From Brevibacillus fluminis (lineage in GTDB: Bacteria; Bacillota; Bacilli; Brevibacillales; Brevibacillaceae): 64,000 nucleotides of DNA. Under the pieces are notes generated by a model. That model ran no database searches. It was not told where the DNA came from and saw only the letters and a list, made by a program, of their open reading frames with translations. The position numbers and the translations under genes are program-made. This document shows positions 49,502 through 58,660 of the stretch, piece by piece. Position 1 is the first letter of the stretch. Every line of letters begins with the position of its first letter. The DNA lies in the NCBI RefSeq assembly GCF_003710825.1, contig NZ_RHHQ01000017.1:1-64000 (forward strand), given 5' to 3'.

Positions 49502-51121
49502 ATGGTTGCAGATCTGGTTTTTGTGAATGGGCAAGTGATTACAGTTGATGAAAAAAATCGTTTCGCCGAAGCGGTAGCAGTAAAAGAAAGTCGTATCGTT
49601 GCGGTGGGCTCAAATCAAGAGATTGAAAGCTGGATTGGGGAACAGACCCAAAAAATCGACTTGCATGGGAAAAGCTTGTTGCCAGGATTTATTGATTCCC
49701 ATTTGCATCTTACCGCGTATGGAACCGTCAAGCTCGGCCTGGATTGCAAAGCGCCCCATATCAAATCGCTGCAGCATCTGTTTGCCGAACTGAAAGCGCT
49801 TGCGGGGCAAACCCCGAAAGGAGAATGGCTGCGTGCGTCAGGGTTCAACGAGACGAAAATAGAAGAACAGCGATATCCCTCCCGCTGGGAATTGGATGCG
49901 ATCTCGACCGAGCATCCGATTCAGATCACCCGTACATGCTCTCATATTTCAGTCGTAAACAGCAAGGCGCTGGAATTGGGCAGTATCACCGAGGAAACGC
50001 CTAACCCGGATGGAGGAAGAATCGATCGCGATGAGGAGGGCATTCCGACTGGGTTGCTCATTGAAACCGCTCACTCAAGCTTGATGCAAATAGCGGTTTA
50101 TACGGAGGACGAGATTCGGAGAGCGATGGCGATGGCATCCGCTGATTTTATTGCGGCAGGAATCACGAGTATCCATGATGCGGGTGGATTCGGCCCAGAG
50201 AATTTGCGCATGCTCCAACAAGCTGTAAAAGCGGATGATATCAAGGTGAGAGTGTACGCTATGATCGGCTCCTTGAATCGCTCTGAGGACTTCGTTAAGA
50301 AGATGGTTGAGGCAGGCGTCATTACAGGATTGGGGGATGAACGCTTTCGAATCGGGCCGGCGAAGATCTTTACCGATGGCAGCAGCAGCGGTCCCACGAT
50401 CGCGACGAGAGAACCTTACACAAGCGATCCTGAAAATTACGGAATCTTGTATTTCACGCAAGAAAAAATAAACGAGATTCTCGGAGAGGCTCACAGAAAA
50501 GGGTTCCAGATTACCGCGCATGCGCAAGGGGATCGTGCGATTGAAATGGTTTTAAACTGCATTGAGGAGTCGTTGGAAAAATATCCACGTAACGATCATC
50601 GCCATCGGATTGAACATGCGGGTATTACCACGCCAGATTTGCTAGATCGGATGAAAAAGCTCGGGGTTGTGCCTGTTCCGAATCCGCCGTTCTTTTACGA
50701 ATTTGGCGATGGCTACGTCAAAAACTACGGCGAGAGGGTGAATCACATGTATCCCGCGCGTGATTTTATCGACAACGGAATCATTGCGGCGGGAAGCTCT
50801 GATTGTCCTGTTACCCACTACAATCCGCTGCTCGGCATCCATGTTGCCGTGAATCGAAAAAGCGGGTCAGGTCAAGCGGTCGGAGCCAATCAGCAGATTA
50901 CCGTCCTAGAAGCAATCAAGCTGTATACCTGGAACGGAGCTTATGCAAGCTTCGAAGAAAACATCAAGGGCAGTATCGAGGTTGGGAAGCTGGCGGATTT
51001 CGTCGTGTTAAGCGAACCGATTCTCGATGTTGCAGAAGATCGCATTAAAGAGATTCAGGTGGATATGACGCTCATTGGCGGCAAAATGGAATATGTAAGA
51101 GATGCAGTATCCAGTTGCTAG
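49502..51121 (+). CDS. Amidohydrolase (YtcJ-like, amidohydrolase_3)
   Basis: A protein of 539 residues in the metal-dependent hydrolase superfamily. Visible: GKSLLPGFIDSHLHLTAYG (HxH motif), ITAHAQGDRAIEMV (metal histidine), HRIEHAGIT (second His) and SSDCPVTHYNPL (catalytic Asp). C-terminal ITVLEAIKLYTWNGAYASFEE and LADFVVLSEPIL are typical. No signal peptide, so it hydrolyses the imported compound in the cytoplasm. Last gene of the sigma-54 operon; a terminator follows. Confidence 0.9.
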   Translation: MVADLVFVNGQVITVDEKNRFAEAVAVKESRIVAVGSNQEIESWIGEQTQKIDLHGKSLLPGFIDSHLHLTAYGTVKLGLDCKAPHIKSLQHLFAELKALAGQTPKGEWLRASGFNETKIEEQRYPSRWELDAISTEHPIQITRTCSHISVVNSKALELGSITEETPNPDGGRIDRDEEGIPTGLLIETAHSSLMQIAVYTEDEIRRAMAMASADFIAAGITSIHDAGGFGPENLRMLQQAVKADDIKVRVYAMIGSLNRSEDFVKKMVEAGVITGLGDERFRIGPAKIFTDGSSSGPTIATREPYTSDPENYGILYFTQEKINEILGEAHRKGFQITAHAQGDRAIEMVLNCIEESLEKYPRNDHRHRIEHAGITTPDLLDRMKKLGVVPVPNPPFFYEFGDGYVKNYGERVNHMYPARDFIDNGIIAAGSSDCPVTHYNPLLGIHVAVNRKSGSGQAVGANQQITVLEAIKLYTWNGAYASFEENIKGSIEVGKLADFVVLSEPILDVAEDRIKEIQVDMTLIGGKMEYVRDAVSSC

Positions 51122-51128
51122 AAAAGAC

Positions 51129-51175
51129 AAACAGGTCACGCAAGGAGCGTTCCACTTGCTTGTGACCTGTTTTTT
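51129..51175. terminator. Bidirectional terminator between amidohydrolase and activator genes
   Basis: ACAGGTCAC / GTGACCTGT stem with a partly paired loop (CAAG/CTTG), A-rich left and T-rich right. Confidence 0.85.
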
Positions 51176-51177
51176 CG

Positions 51178-52599
51178 TCATGATCTTGATACGTCCATAT
51201 TGTATTTGGCCATCCTTCTAATCAGTGACGATTGGGTAATACCAAGTGCTTTTGCTGTTTTTCGCGTCGTTTTGTGTTCCTGATACGATTGAAGAATAAT
51301 CTCTCTTTCAATGTCATGCAGAGTTGTTTTTAAGCATGCGGTTTGCGAGACGGAGAAGCTGTGAACTTCCTTGTCTGTTTGTTCAAGGTAGCGTTTGGGA
51401 AGATCGGGGAGCGTGATTTCGTCTTTCTTGGCCATGATCACGAGCTGCTCCAGCACATTTTCCAGCTCGCGAATGTTCCCGGGCCAACGATATTGCTGTA
51501 GGGCATGAATCGCTTCATTGGAAAGCTTTCGATTCCGATTATATTTGCTATTGAATTTTTGTAAATAAAAACAGAGCAGCGGAAAAATATCGTCCTGACG
51601 CTCACGCAGAGGCGGGATATGGATCGGCAGCACATTCAGCCGATAAAACAAATCAGCACGAAACCTCCCTTGCTCCACGAGCATTTCCAGATCTTGATTG
51701 GTTGCAGCGATGATGCGGACATTCGCTTTTACGGTCTCGGAAGAGCCAATGGGCAAATAGGTTTTATTCTGCAGAAGCTGCAAAAGCTTTGACTGAAGGG
51801 GGAGGGGCAATTCGCTGACTTCATCTAAAAATAGCGTCCCTTTCTCCGCCATTTTCACCAAGCCCAACTTCCCGCTGTTATTTGCGCCCGTAAACGCTCC
51901 TTTTTGGTAACCGAATAATTCGGATTCCAGAAGCGCCTCAGGAATGGCTGCGCAATTAATATGGATGAATGGATGCTCCTGACGTTCGCTCAGCTGATGA
52001 ATGTGCTCTGCAACAACATTTTTGCCCACTCCTGTTTCTCCAGCAATCAGGACGGTCGTCTCCACATCTGCTACTTTCTCAATGAACTCCGTCAACGTGT
52101 CAAACGCTTTGCTTTTTCCGATAAAGGCATGCTCTTCCTTACCGTTATAGCTTTGCTTTACATTTGATCTCCGTAATTCCCGAATGTAGCGCTCCAATAG
52201 AAGCCGTATTTCATCGACTTCTGCTGGCGAGCCCTCCAGAAGGACTTTGTTAAAATCCGGTCCGTACGCGATCACATACTGCGGTTCATTCTTCTGATTA
52301 TAGAGAATATGGGCTGAAACCATATATTTTTTCCCGTTTTGCATGCGCTGGACCAATGTGCTCTTTTTCTTCTGTTCAAGCGCTGTCCGAATGACGGAAG
52401 GGGAGAACATCCCATTTTGTTCTTGCTGGGACACGTTTATACCAATCAGATCTTCCCGTTTTATTCCTATCATTTTTTCAACGGTTTTATTGATCCATAG
52501 CGTATTTCCTTGAAAATCGGCGATATGCACGCCACTATCAATCGTATCCAGGATTTGCAGAAAGTAGTCGGATTCCAACTCGAAACGGTGTGTATCCAA
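51178..52599 (-). CDS. Sigma-54-dependent activator (PAS-AAA+-TyrR-type HTH)
   Basis: A protein of 473 residues: PAS (about 10-115), AAA+ ATPase (about 158-395) with Walker A GETGVGKN (187-194) and intact GAFTGA (234-239), and a C-terminal helix-turn-helix of TyrR style (TTRKTAKALGITQSSLIRRMAKY). It should activate a sigma-54 promoter; the one at 47672 is the closest. Translation probably starts at TTG 52599, 7 nt after GAGGAGG. It is convergent to its likely target operon. Confidence 0.92.
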   Translation of the reverse strand: MDTHRFELESDYFLQILDTIDSGVHIADFQGNTLWINKTVEKMIGIKREDLIGINVSQQEQNGMFSPSVIRTALEQKKKSTLVQRMQNGKKYMVSAHILYNQKNEPQYVIAYGPDFNKVLLEGSPAEVDEIRLLLERYIRELRRSNVKQSYNGKEEHAFIGKSKAFDTLTEFIEKVADVETTVLIAGETGVGKNVVAEHIHQLSERQEHPFIHINCAAIPEALLESELFGYQKGAFTGANNSGKLGLVKMAEKGTLFLDEVSELPLPLQSKLLQLLQNKTYLPIGSSETVKANVRIIAATNQDLEMLVEQGRFRADLFYRLNVLPIHIPPLRERQDDIFPLLCFYLQKFNSKYNRNRKLSNEAIHALQQYRWPGNIRELENVLEQLVIMAKKDEITLPDLPKRYLEQTDKEVHSFSVSQTACLKTTLHDIEREIILQSYQEHKTTRKTAKALGITQSSLIRRMAKYNMDVSRS

Positions 52600-52738
52600 A
52601 AGAAAACCTCCTCGATACAGAAGTGGAAAGAGTCGTATTATTTCGAATCTATTACCAGTATAACATAGTGAAAATGATTGGACCTCGCTAGAAAGTTGCG
52701 AGTGACAGAGACAGTATGCTGATCGCTTTAATTGTTAA

Positions 52739-52754
52739 CATAATAAATATTATG
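52739..52754. promoter_or_regulatory. Palindromic site 1 upstream of the ABC-F gene
   Basis: CATAAT-AAAT-ATTATG, a perfect palindrome followed by GAAACAAA. Site 2 starts exactly 110 bp later. Lies between the divergent activator and ABC-F promoters; no ORF is supported in 52600-52951. Confidence 0.5.
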
Positions 52755-52848
52755 GAAACAAAGCGGGTGCAAATTTACGAAATGCTGCCTGCAAAATCAG
52801 CACTTGCGGCTTTAACACCCGATTCTCTATTCTGTTTACACAACATGA

Positions 52849-52864
52849 CATAACAAAAATTATG
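52849..52864. promoter_or_regulatory. Palindromic site 2 upstream of the ABC-F gene
   Basis: CATAAC-AAAA-ATTATG followed by TAAACAAA; same design as site 1 and 20 bp before the -35 of the ABC-F promoter. Confidence 0.5.
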
Positions 52865-52884
52865 TAAACAAAAACCATTTTTCT

Positions 52885-52913
52885 TTGACAAGACTGACTC
52901 TTATCTGTAACAA
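52885..52913 (+). promoter_or_regulatory. SigA-type promoter of the ABC-F gene
   Basis: TTGACA, 17-bp spacer, TAACAA. It overlaps the ATG at 52913, which therefore cannot be the start of the protein. Confidence 0.7.
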
Positions 52914-52951
52914 TGGAGATATTTGATTCAAAGAGGCATGGAGTTGATACA

Positions 52952-54889
52952 TTGAATCTGTTGACTGTAGAACAACTTTCGAAAAGCTATGGGGAAAAGG
53001 TGTTGTTTGACGACATTTCCTTTCATATAGCAGAATCGCAGCGAATCGGGCTCATTGGAATCAACGGTACAGGGAAATCATCGCTTTTGCAGATCATCGC
53101 CGGACTGGAATCGGCTGATTCTGGCAAAATCGTTCATGCCAACCGTTTTCAAAGTGTCTACCTGCCGCAAAATCCTGAATTCGACCAGCAGAGGACCGTG
53201 TTGGAGCAGGTCTTTTACGGCGATTCGCCATTGATGCAAGTCCTGCGCGACTATGAGCTGGCATTATCCGTGCTCGAATCAGCACCGGATGACGAACGCA
53301 AGCAGCAGCAGCTGTTCGCAGTCCAGCAGCGGATGGATGCGCTCAATGCATGGGACGCCGGAACAAATGCCAAAACCGTTCTGACCAAGCTTGGCATCAC
53401 CAACTTCCAGCAGCCGATCACACAGTTGTCCGGTGGGCAGAAAAAGCGGGTTGCGATGGCGCGAGCATTGATCCAACCGGCTGACTTGTTGATTCTCGAC
53501 GAGCCGACCAACCATATTGACAACGAAACGGTTGAATGGTTGGAAGAGTATTTGGCTCGATACAAGGGCGCGCTTTTGATGGTGACGCATGACCGCTATT
53601 TCCTCGACCGCGTCACGAACCACACGTTCGAGTTGGACCGTGGTAAGCTGTACAGCTACGAGGGCAACTACGCCTCTTTTCTGGAAAAGAAAGCAGAGCG
53701 TGAAGAGCGCGAGCAGGCGATGGAAGACAAGCGGCAAAATTTGCTGAGGCGTGAGCTCGCCTGGTTGCGGCGTGGTGCGAAAGCTCGCACGACCAAGCAA
53801 AAAGCACGGGTGCAGCGGGCAGAGTCACTACGCGACCAGAAAGTCGATGGACCCGCGGAAAATTTGGATATGGCGCTGGGTGCAAGCCGACTGGGCAAAA
53901 AAGTGTTGGAACTCGAACATGTCTCCAAACAGTTTGGGGACCGCACCCTGATCCACGACTTGAACTATATCGTGCTGCCGGACGATCGTTTGGGCATCAT
54001 CGGCCCGAATGGCAGCGGTAAATCGACGCTGCTTAACATGATGGCAGGGCGTATCGAACCGGATTCAGGTGAAATCGTCACAGGGAGCACGGTGAAGCTC
54101 GCCTACTATACGCAAGAAAATGTGGAGATGAACGAAAAGCTTCGCGTCATCGACTATATTAAGGAAGTGGCAGAGGTCATCCGCACTGCTGACGGCGAAA
54201 TGATTACGGCGTCGCAAATGCTGGAACGCTTCCTCTTTCCGCCACATCTGCAATATACGTGGATCAGCCGGCTGTCCGGTGGAGAACGCCGCAGGCTCTA
54301 TCTATTGCGGACACTGATGGGTGAACCGAACGTACTGTTCCTCGATGAGCCGACGAACGATCTGGACATTCAGACGCTCTCGATTCTGGAAGATTACTTG
54401 GAGCAGTTCCCGGGTGCCGTCATCACCGTCTCCCATGACCGCTACTTCCTCGATCGGACGGTGGATCATCTGTTCGCTTTCGAAGGAGAAGGCTCGATCC
54501 GCCGCTTCAATGGCAACTACAGCGAGTACCTTGATATGTGCAAAGAAGAGCAAGCGCTTCAGGCGGAGCAGTCGAAAACCCAGGCTACTGCCAAAGCAGC
54601 CGAAAGCAAAACCGACAGTGCGGCGTCGCGCACCGCGAATCGGACCCGCAAGCTCTCCTATAAAGAGCAGAAGGAATGGGACGAGATCGAGGACAAAATC
54701 GCGGCGATGGAAGAAAGGATCACACAGATCCAAACTGAGATCGCCAAGGCGGGCAGCGATATCGAGAAAGTGCAAAAGCTGTACGCAGAGGAACAGCAGC
54801 TGTCACAGCAACTTGAGCAGACGCTGGAGCGCTGGACGGAGCTGTCTGAATTAGTGGAAGAGATTCAACAGCAAAACAAAAAAGCGTAA
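52952..54889 (+). CDS. ABC-F ATPase, Uup/YfmR type
   Basis: A protein of 645 residues with two ATPase domains: Walker A GINGTGKSS and GPNGSGKST, signatures LSGGQKKRVAMARAL and LSGGERRRLYLLRTL, Walker B LLILDEPTNHID and VLFLDEPTNDLD, the linker AWLRRGAKARTTKQKARVQR and a C-terminal coiled coil (about 560-645). ABC-F factors of the Uup/YfmR type act on stalled ribosomes in the cytoplasm and have no membrane partner. I use the TTG at 52952: GGAG lies upstream, and the ATG at 52913 is inside the -10 box. It is followed by a second ABC-F gene. Confidence 0.92.
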   Translation: MNLLTVEQLSKSYGEKVLFDDISFHIAESQRIGLIGINGTGKSSLLQIIAGLESADSGKIVHANRFQSVYLPQNPEFDQQRTVLEQVFYGDSPLMQVLRDYELALSVLESAPDDERKQQQLFAVQQRMDALNAWDAGTNAKTVLTKLGITNFQQPITQLSGGQKKRVAMARALIQPADLLILDEPTNHIDNETVEWLEEYLARYKGALLMVTHDRYFLDRVTNHTFELDRGKLYSYEGNYASFLEKKAEREEREQAMEDKRQNLLRRELAWLRRGAKARTTKQKARVQRAESLRDQKVDGPAENLDMALGASRLGKKVLELEHVSKQFGDRTLIHDLNYIVLPDDRLGIIGPNGSGKSTLLNMMAGRIEPDSGEIVTGSTVKLAYYTQENVEMNEKLRVIDYIKEVAEVIRTADGEMITASQMLERFLFPPHLQYTWISRLSGGERRRLYLLRTLMGEPNVLFLDEPTNDLDIQTLSILEDYLEQFPGAVITVSHDRYFLDRTVDHLFAFEGEGSIRRFNGNYSEYLDMCKEEQALQAEQSKTQATAKAAESKTDSAASRTANRTRKLSYKEQKEWDEIEDKIAAMEERITQIQTEIAKAGSDIEKVQKLYAEEQQLSQQLEQTLERWTELSELVEEIQQQNKKA

Positions 54890-54926
54890 CACGACTTTAC
54901 AACTGATAGAAAGCAGGTAAACACGA

Positions 54927-56540
54927 ATGATTAGTACACAAGGCGTAACACTGCGGTACGGAAAACGGCCGCTTTTCGAAGACGTAAACATCAAATTCAC
55001 ACCGGGCAACTGCTATGGCCTGATCGGGGCGAACGGTGCCGGCAAATCCACTTTCTTGAAAATCCTGTCCGGCGAGATCGAGCCAAACAGCGGCCATGTC
55101 AGCCTAACTCCAGGCGAGCGCATTGCCGTGCTGAAGCAAAACCATTACGAGTTCGATGATGTAGAAGTGTTGAAAACAGTCATCATGGGGCACAACCGTC
55201 TCTTCGCGATCATGGAAGAGAAAAACGCGCTATACTCCAAAGCTGATTTCACCGAAGAAGACGGGATCAAAGCATCCGAACTCGAAGGTGAATTCGAAGA
55301 ATTGAACGGATGGCAAGCGGAATCCGACGCAGCTTCCTTGCTGATCGGTCTCGGCATTTCGGCAGATGTGCATGATAAATACATGAGAGACTTGGACGGC
55401 AGCCAAAAAGTCCGCGTTCTCTTGGCGCAAGCGCTGTTCGGGAACCCGCACATTCTGCTTCTGGATGAGCCGACCAACCACTTGGACCTCGATTCAGTCA
55501 TGTGGTTGGAAAACTTCCTGCTCGACTATGAAAACACTGTGATCGTCGTATCCCATGACCGTCACTTCCTGAACAAAGTCTGCACGCACATCGCAGATAT
55601 CGACTACGGCAAAATCCAGATGTATGTCGGTAACTACGATTTCTGGTACGAATCCAGCCAGCTGGCATTGCAGTTGATGCGCGATGCGAACAAAAAGAAA
55701 GAAGAGAAAATCAAGGAATTGGAAAGCTTTATCGCACGATTCAGCGCGAACGCATCCAAATCCAAGCAAGCGACTTCCCGTAAAAAATTGCTGGATAAAA
55801 TCACGTTGGATGACATCAGACCATCCAGCCGTAAATATCCATTTATTAACTTCAAGCCAGAGCGCGAAGCAGGCAAAAATCTGCTCGTCATGGAAGGCCT
55901 CACCAAAACGGTTGAGGGCGAAAAAGTGCTCGATAATTTCACGATCACGATTAACAAAGGGGACAAAATCGCGTTTGTCGGACCGAACGGATTGCCGAAA
56001 ACAACGCTGTTCCAAATTCTCATGGGCGAGATCGAAGCGGATAGCGGCAATTTCGAGTGGGGCGTTACCACATCCCGTGCGTACTTCCCAAAAGACAACT
56101 CGGAATACTTCACATCCGATCTCAACCTGGTAGAATGGCTGCGTCAATACTCAAAAGATCCGGATGAGACTTTCGTTCGCGGCTTCCTTGGCCGCATGCT
56201 GTTCTCCGGTGAAGAAGCACTGAAAAAATGCAACGTTCTCTCTGGGGGCGAAAAAGTGCGCTGCATGCTGTCCCGCATGATGCTGACAGGCGGAAACGTG
56301 CTACTTCTCGATGAGCCAACGAACCACTTGGACTTGGAATCGATCACGGCACTCAATAACGGTTTGATCGATTTCGATGGCACGATCTTGTTCGTCTCCC
56401 ATGACCACCAGTTCGTCCAAACGATCGCAAACCGCATCATCGAAATCACGCCAAAAGGCGTCATCGACAAAATGATGACATTCGACGAATACATTGCCAG
56501 CGACGAAATCCGCAAGCTGCAACAGCAAATGTATTCGTAA
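54927..56540 (+). CDS. ABC-F ATPase, YkpA/YbiT type
   Basis: A protein of 537 residues with two ATPase domains. First domain: Walker A GANGAGKST, signature LDGSQKVRVLLAQAL (changed from LSGGQ), Walker B LLLDEPTNHLD. Second domain: Walker A reads GPNGLPKTT (proline in place of the glycine before lysine), signature LSGGEKVRCMLSRMM, Walker B LLLDEPTNHLD. The two substitutions occur in the same nucleotide sandwich that pairs Walker A of one domain with the signature of the other. Translation regulation is the general role; target unknown. Confidence 0.92.
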   Translation: MISTQGVTLRYGKRPLFEDVNIKFTPGNCYGLIGANGAGKSTFLKILSGEIEPNSGHVSLTPGERIAVLKQNHYEFDDVEVLKTVIMGHNRLFAIMEEKNALYSKADFTEEDGIKASELEGEFEELNGWQAESDAASLLIGLGISADVHDKYMRDLDGSQKVRVLLAQALFGNPHILLLDEPTNHLDLDSVMWLENFLLDYENTVIVVSHDRHFLNKVCTHIADIDYGKIQMYVGNYDFWYESSQLALQLMRDANKKKEEKIKELESFIARFSANASKSKQATSRKKLLDKITLDDIRPSSRKYPFINFKPEREAGKNLLVMEGLTKTVEGEKVLDNFTITINKGDKIAFVGPNGLPKTTLFQILMGEIEADSGNFEWGVTTSRAYFPKDNSEYFTSDLNLVEWLRQYSKDPDETFVRGFLGRMLFSGEEALKKCNVLSGGEKVRCMLSRMMLTGGNVLLLDEPTNHLDLESITALNNGLIDFDGTILFVSHDHQFVQTIANRIIEITPKGVIDKMMTFDEYIASDEIRKLQQQMYS

Positions 56541-56564
56541 TTACTCGCAAAACAGAAAGGCTGA

Positions 56565-57494
56565 TTGATTAATGTGCATGTATCCAGGAAACGGCTTCTC
56601 GCTGATCTGTCCCTTCTAGGGATTGCAATCAGCTGGGGCTATACATTCATCCTAGCAAAAGACCTGCTTGCTGAAATGACGCCACTCTTTTTTACCGGCT
56701 CCCGCTTTTTGGTAGCCGCCCTGATCCTCGCCATTTGGCAATGGAAACGGATCAAAGAAATGACGCCGTTTTATTGGAAGGCAGGTATCTTCTCCGGTTT
56801 CTTGCTTTGTCTGGCGTACACGGCCCAGATTTATGGGATCGATTTGACGACTCCGGGCAAAGCAGGCATGATTACCGGTACGGCTGTGGTCATGGTCCCA
56901 TTTCTTTACTTTCTGTGGTCACGTAAACCGATCCAGAAAGGGCCAATTCTCGGCAGTCTTTGCGCATTTCTCGGATTATGCCTGTTTTCGTGGGATGGCA
57001 GCTTTGAAGGGATGAACAGCGGCGATTTGCTCGTCCTGTTGTGCGCCCTCTGCTTCGCCACCCATACCGTATATGTCGACCGCACGTACGAAAAGGAAGA
57101 ACCCGTCAATCCACTGCTTTTTGCCATGGTGCAGCTAGCTGTTGTCGGGGTCGTCGACACGGTTTTGGCCCTGATCCTTGAGCCGGCGCCGAAACAGCTT
57201 TCCGCGTACGGCTGGTACGCCTACTTGTTCGAGCTGGTGATCGGAACTTTGATCGCTTACATCGTCCAGCTTCGGGCACAGTCGATCACGACACCGATTC
57301 GGGTCAGTCTGCTGTTGTCTCTGGAATCGGTATTCGCTTTCGGCTTTTCGTGGATGCTGTGGGGAGAGCCGGTCACGATGACCATCCTGTTCGGTGGAAT
57401 CATCCTGTTGGCAGGCATTTACATTACAGAAATTTACAACAAGCCGTATCCAAACGATGACGGCCACGTTAAGAAAAATCCGATTGAAACATAA
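56565..57494 (+). CDS. EamA/DMT-family permease
   Basis: A protein of 309 residues with about ten membrane helices in two EamA repeats (first from LLADLSLLGIAISWGYTFILAKDLL; second after GDLLVLLCALCFATHTVYVDRTY). Drug/metabolite transporter superfamily; substrate unknown. Start is uncertain: TTG at 56565 or GTG at 56574. Ends with IYITEIYNKPYP and a polar tail; a terminator follows. Confidence 0.88.
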   Translation: MINVHVSRKRLLADLSLLGIAISWGYTFILAKDLLAEMTPLFFTGSRFLVAALILAIWQWKRIKEMTPFYWKAGIFSGFLLCLAYTAQIYGIDLTTPGKAGMITGTAVVMVPFLYFLWSRKPIQKGPILGSLCAFLGLCLFSWDGSFEGMNSGDLLVLLCALCFATHTVYVDRTYEKEEPVNPLLFAMVQLAVVGVVDTVLALILEPAPKQLSAYGWYAYLFELVIGTLIAYIVQLRAQSITTPIRVSLLLSLESVFAFGFSWMLWGEPVTMTILFGGIILLAGIYITEIYNKPYPNDDGHVKKNPIET

Positions 57495-57507
57495 AGAAGG
57501 TCAAGAA

Positions 57508-57548
57508 AAGCAACGCACATCTGGTAAAGGTGTCGCGTTGCTTTTTTG
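57508..57548 (+). terminator. Terminator after the EamA gene
   Basis: AAGCAACGC / GCGTTGCTT stem, six T. Confidence 0.9.
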
Positions 57549-57710
57549 TTGTACGCAACGAGCACATCGAGAACACATTGAAACCTTGACAAATTTGGAA
57601 GTGTTCAATTATTTGTCGCAAATTTCCCGTGATCGGCCAAAAAAGAAGGGAATTTCCGGTATATAATAGATGTTCGTACGAAGTACCTTTTACAGAATCG
57701 AGGTTTTCTT

Positions 57711-58646
57711 ATGATCCAGAAACAAAAACCCGAATTGGTCACCACTGCAGCGAATGTGGTGGAAGTTGAGCGGATGTTTTTGGCGGGAGCTGACGCCGTC
57801 AGCATCGGCCATGAGCGGTTTGCATTGCGGCAGCCAGGCAGCTTCGAGCCAAAAGAGCTTGCTGAAGCCAAAAAGATTGCTCAATCGCACGGAGGTAAGT
57901 TGTATGTCGTGGTCAATGCGTTGCTGCATCATGACGAGGTGTCTGACCTGCAAGACTATCTCAAAGAGCTCGCAGTATTACAAGCAGATGCGATCGTGTT
58001 CGGCGATCCCGCCGTCCTAATGACAGCGCGGCAAGCGGCACCTGGGATACCGCTTCATTGGAACACGGAAACGACATCCACGAACTACCGGACCGTCAAC
58101 TATTGGGCGGCAAAAGGAGCGACACGTGCGATTTTGGCCCGCGAGCTATCGCTTGAGGCGGTGCTTGCAATCAAGCGAAACACCGACATCGAAGTGCAAG
58201 CACAGGTACACGGAATGACTTGCATTTTCCACTCCAAACGAGAGCTGGTCAGCAATTACATGCGCCACCAAGGCAAAGACCCTGTACAAGAGCTCCATCA
58301 CCAAGAGCGCAGCATGTTCGTGAAAGAGGACAACCGCGATGAGCAGCAGTATCCGATTTTTGAAGATTGCCACGGAACGAACATCATGAGCGCAGAAGAT
58401 ATTTGCATGCTGGAGCATTTGCCCACGATGATGCAGGGCGGCATTGACGTTTTCAAGATCGAAGGGATCTTAAAGCCTGTCAGCTACAATGAAACCGTCG
58501 TCTCCATCTATCGGCAAGCGATCGACCGTTTGGCAGAAGACCCGAAGGCTGGCATCGACCCACAATGGCTTCAGCAACTAAGTCAAATTCAGGACAAGGA
58601 TCGTCCGCTCGGTACAGGCTTTTATTTCAAGCAACAGATCTACTAA
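57711..58646 (+). CDS. trhP1: tRNA hydroxylation protein TrhP1 (U32 peptidase-like, YrrN)
   Basis: A protein of 311 residues of the U32 family: ELVTTAANVVEVERMFLAGADAVSIG at the start, RAILARELSLEAVLAI and VQAQVHGMTCIF, with ILKPVSYNETVVSIYRQAID near the end. It keeps the barrel but lacks the full cysteine set seen in the partner. In B. subtilis YrrN (TrhP1) and YrrO (TrhP2) together make 5-hydroxyuridine at tRNA U34 from prephenate. The partner gene starts 14 bp later. Confidence 0.88.
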   Translation: MIQKQKPELVTTAANVVEVERMFLAGADAVSIGHERFALRQPGSFEPKELAEAKKIAQSHGGKLYVVVNALLHHDEVSDLQDYLKELAVLQADAIVFGDPAVLMTARQAAPGIPLHWNTETTSTNYRTVNYWAAKGATRAILARELSLEAVLAIKRNTDIEVQAQVHGMTCIFHSKRELVSNYMRHQGKDPVQELHHQERSMFVKEDNRDEQQYPIFEDCHGTNIMSAEDICMLEHLPTMMQGGIDVFKIEGILKPVSYNETVVSIYRQAIDRLAEDPKAGIDPQWLQQLSQIQDKDRPLGTGFYFKQQIY

Positions 58647-58660
58647 GGAGGAAACAAACC

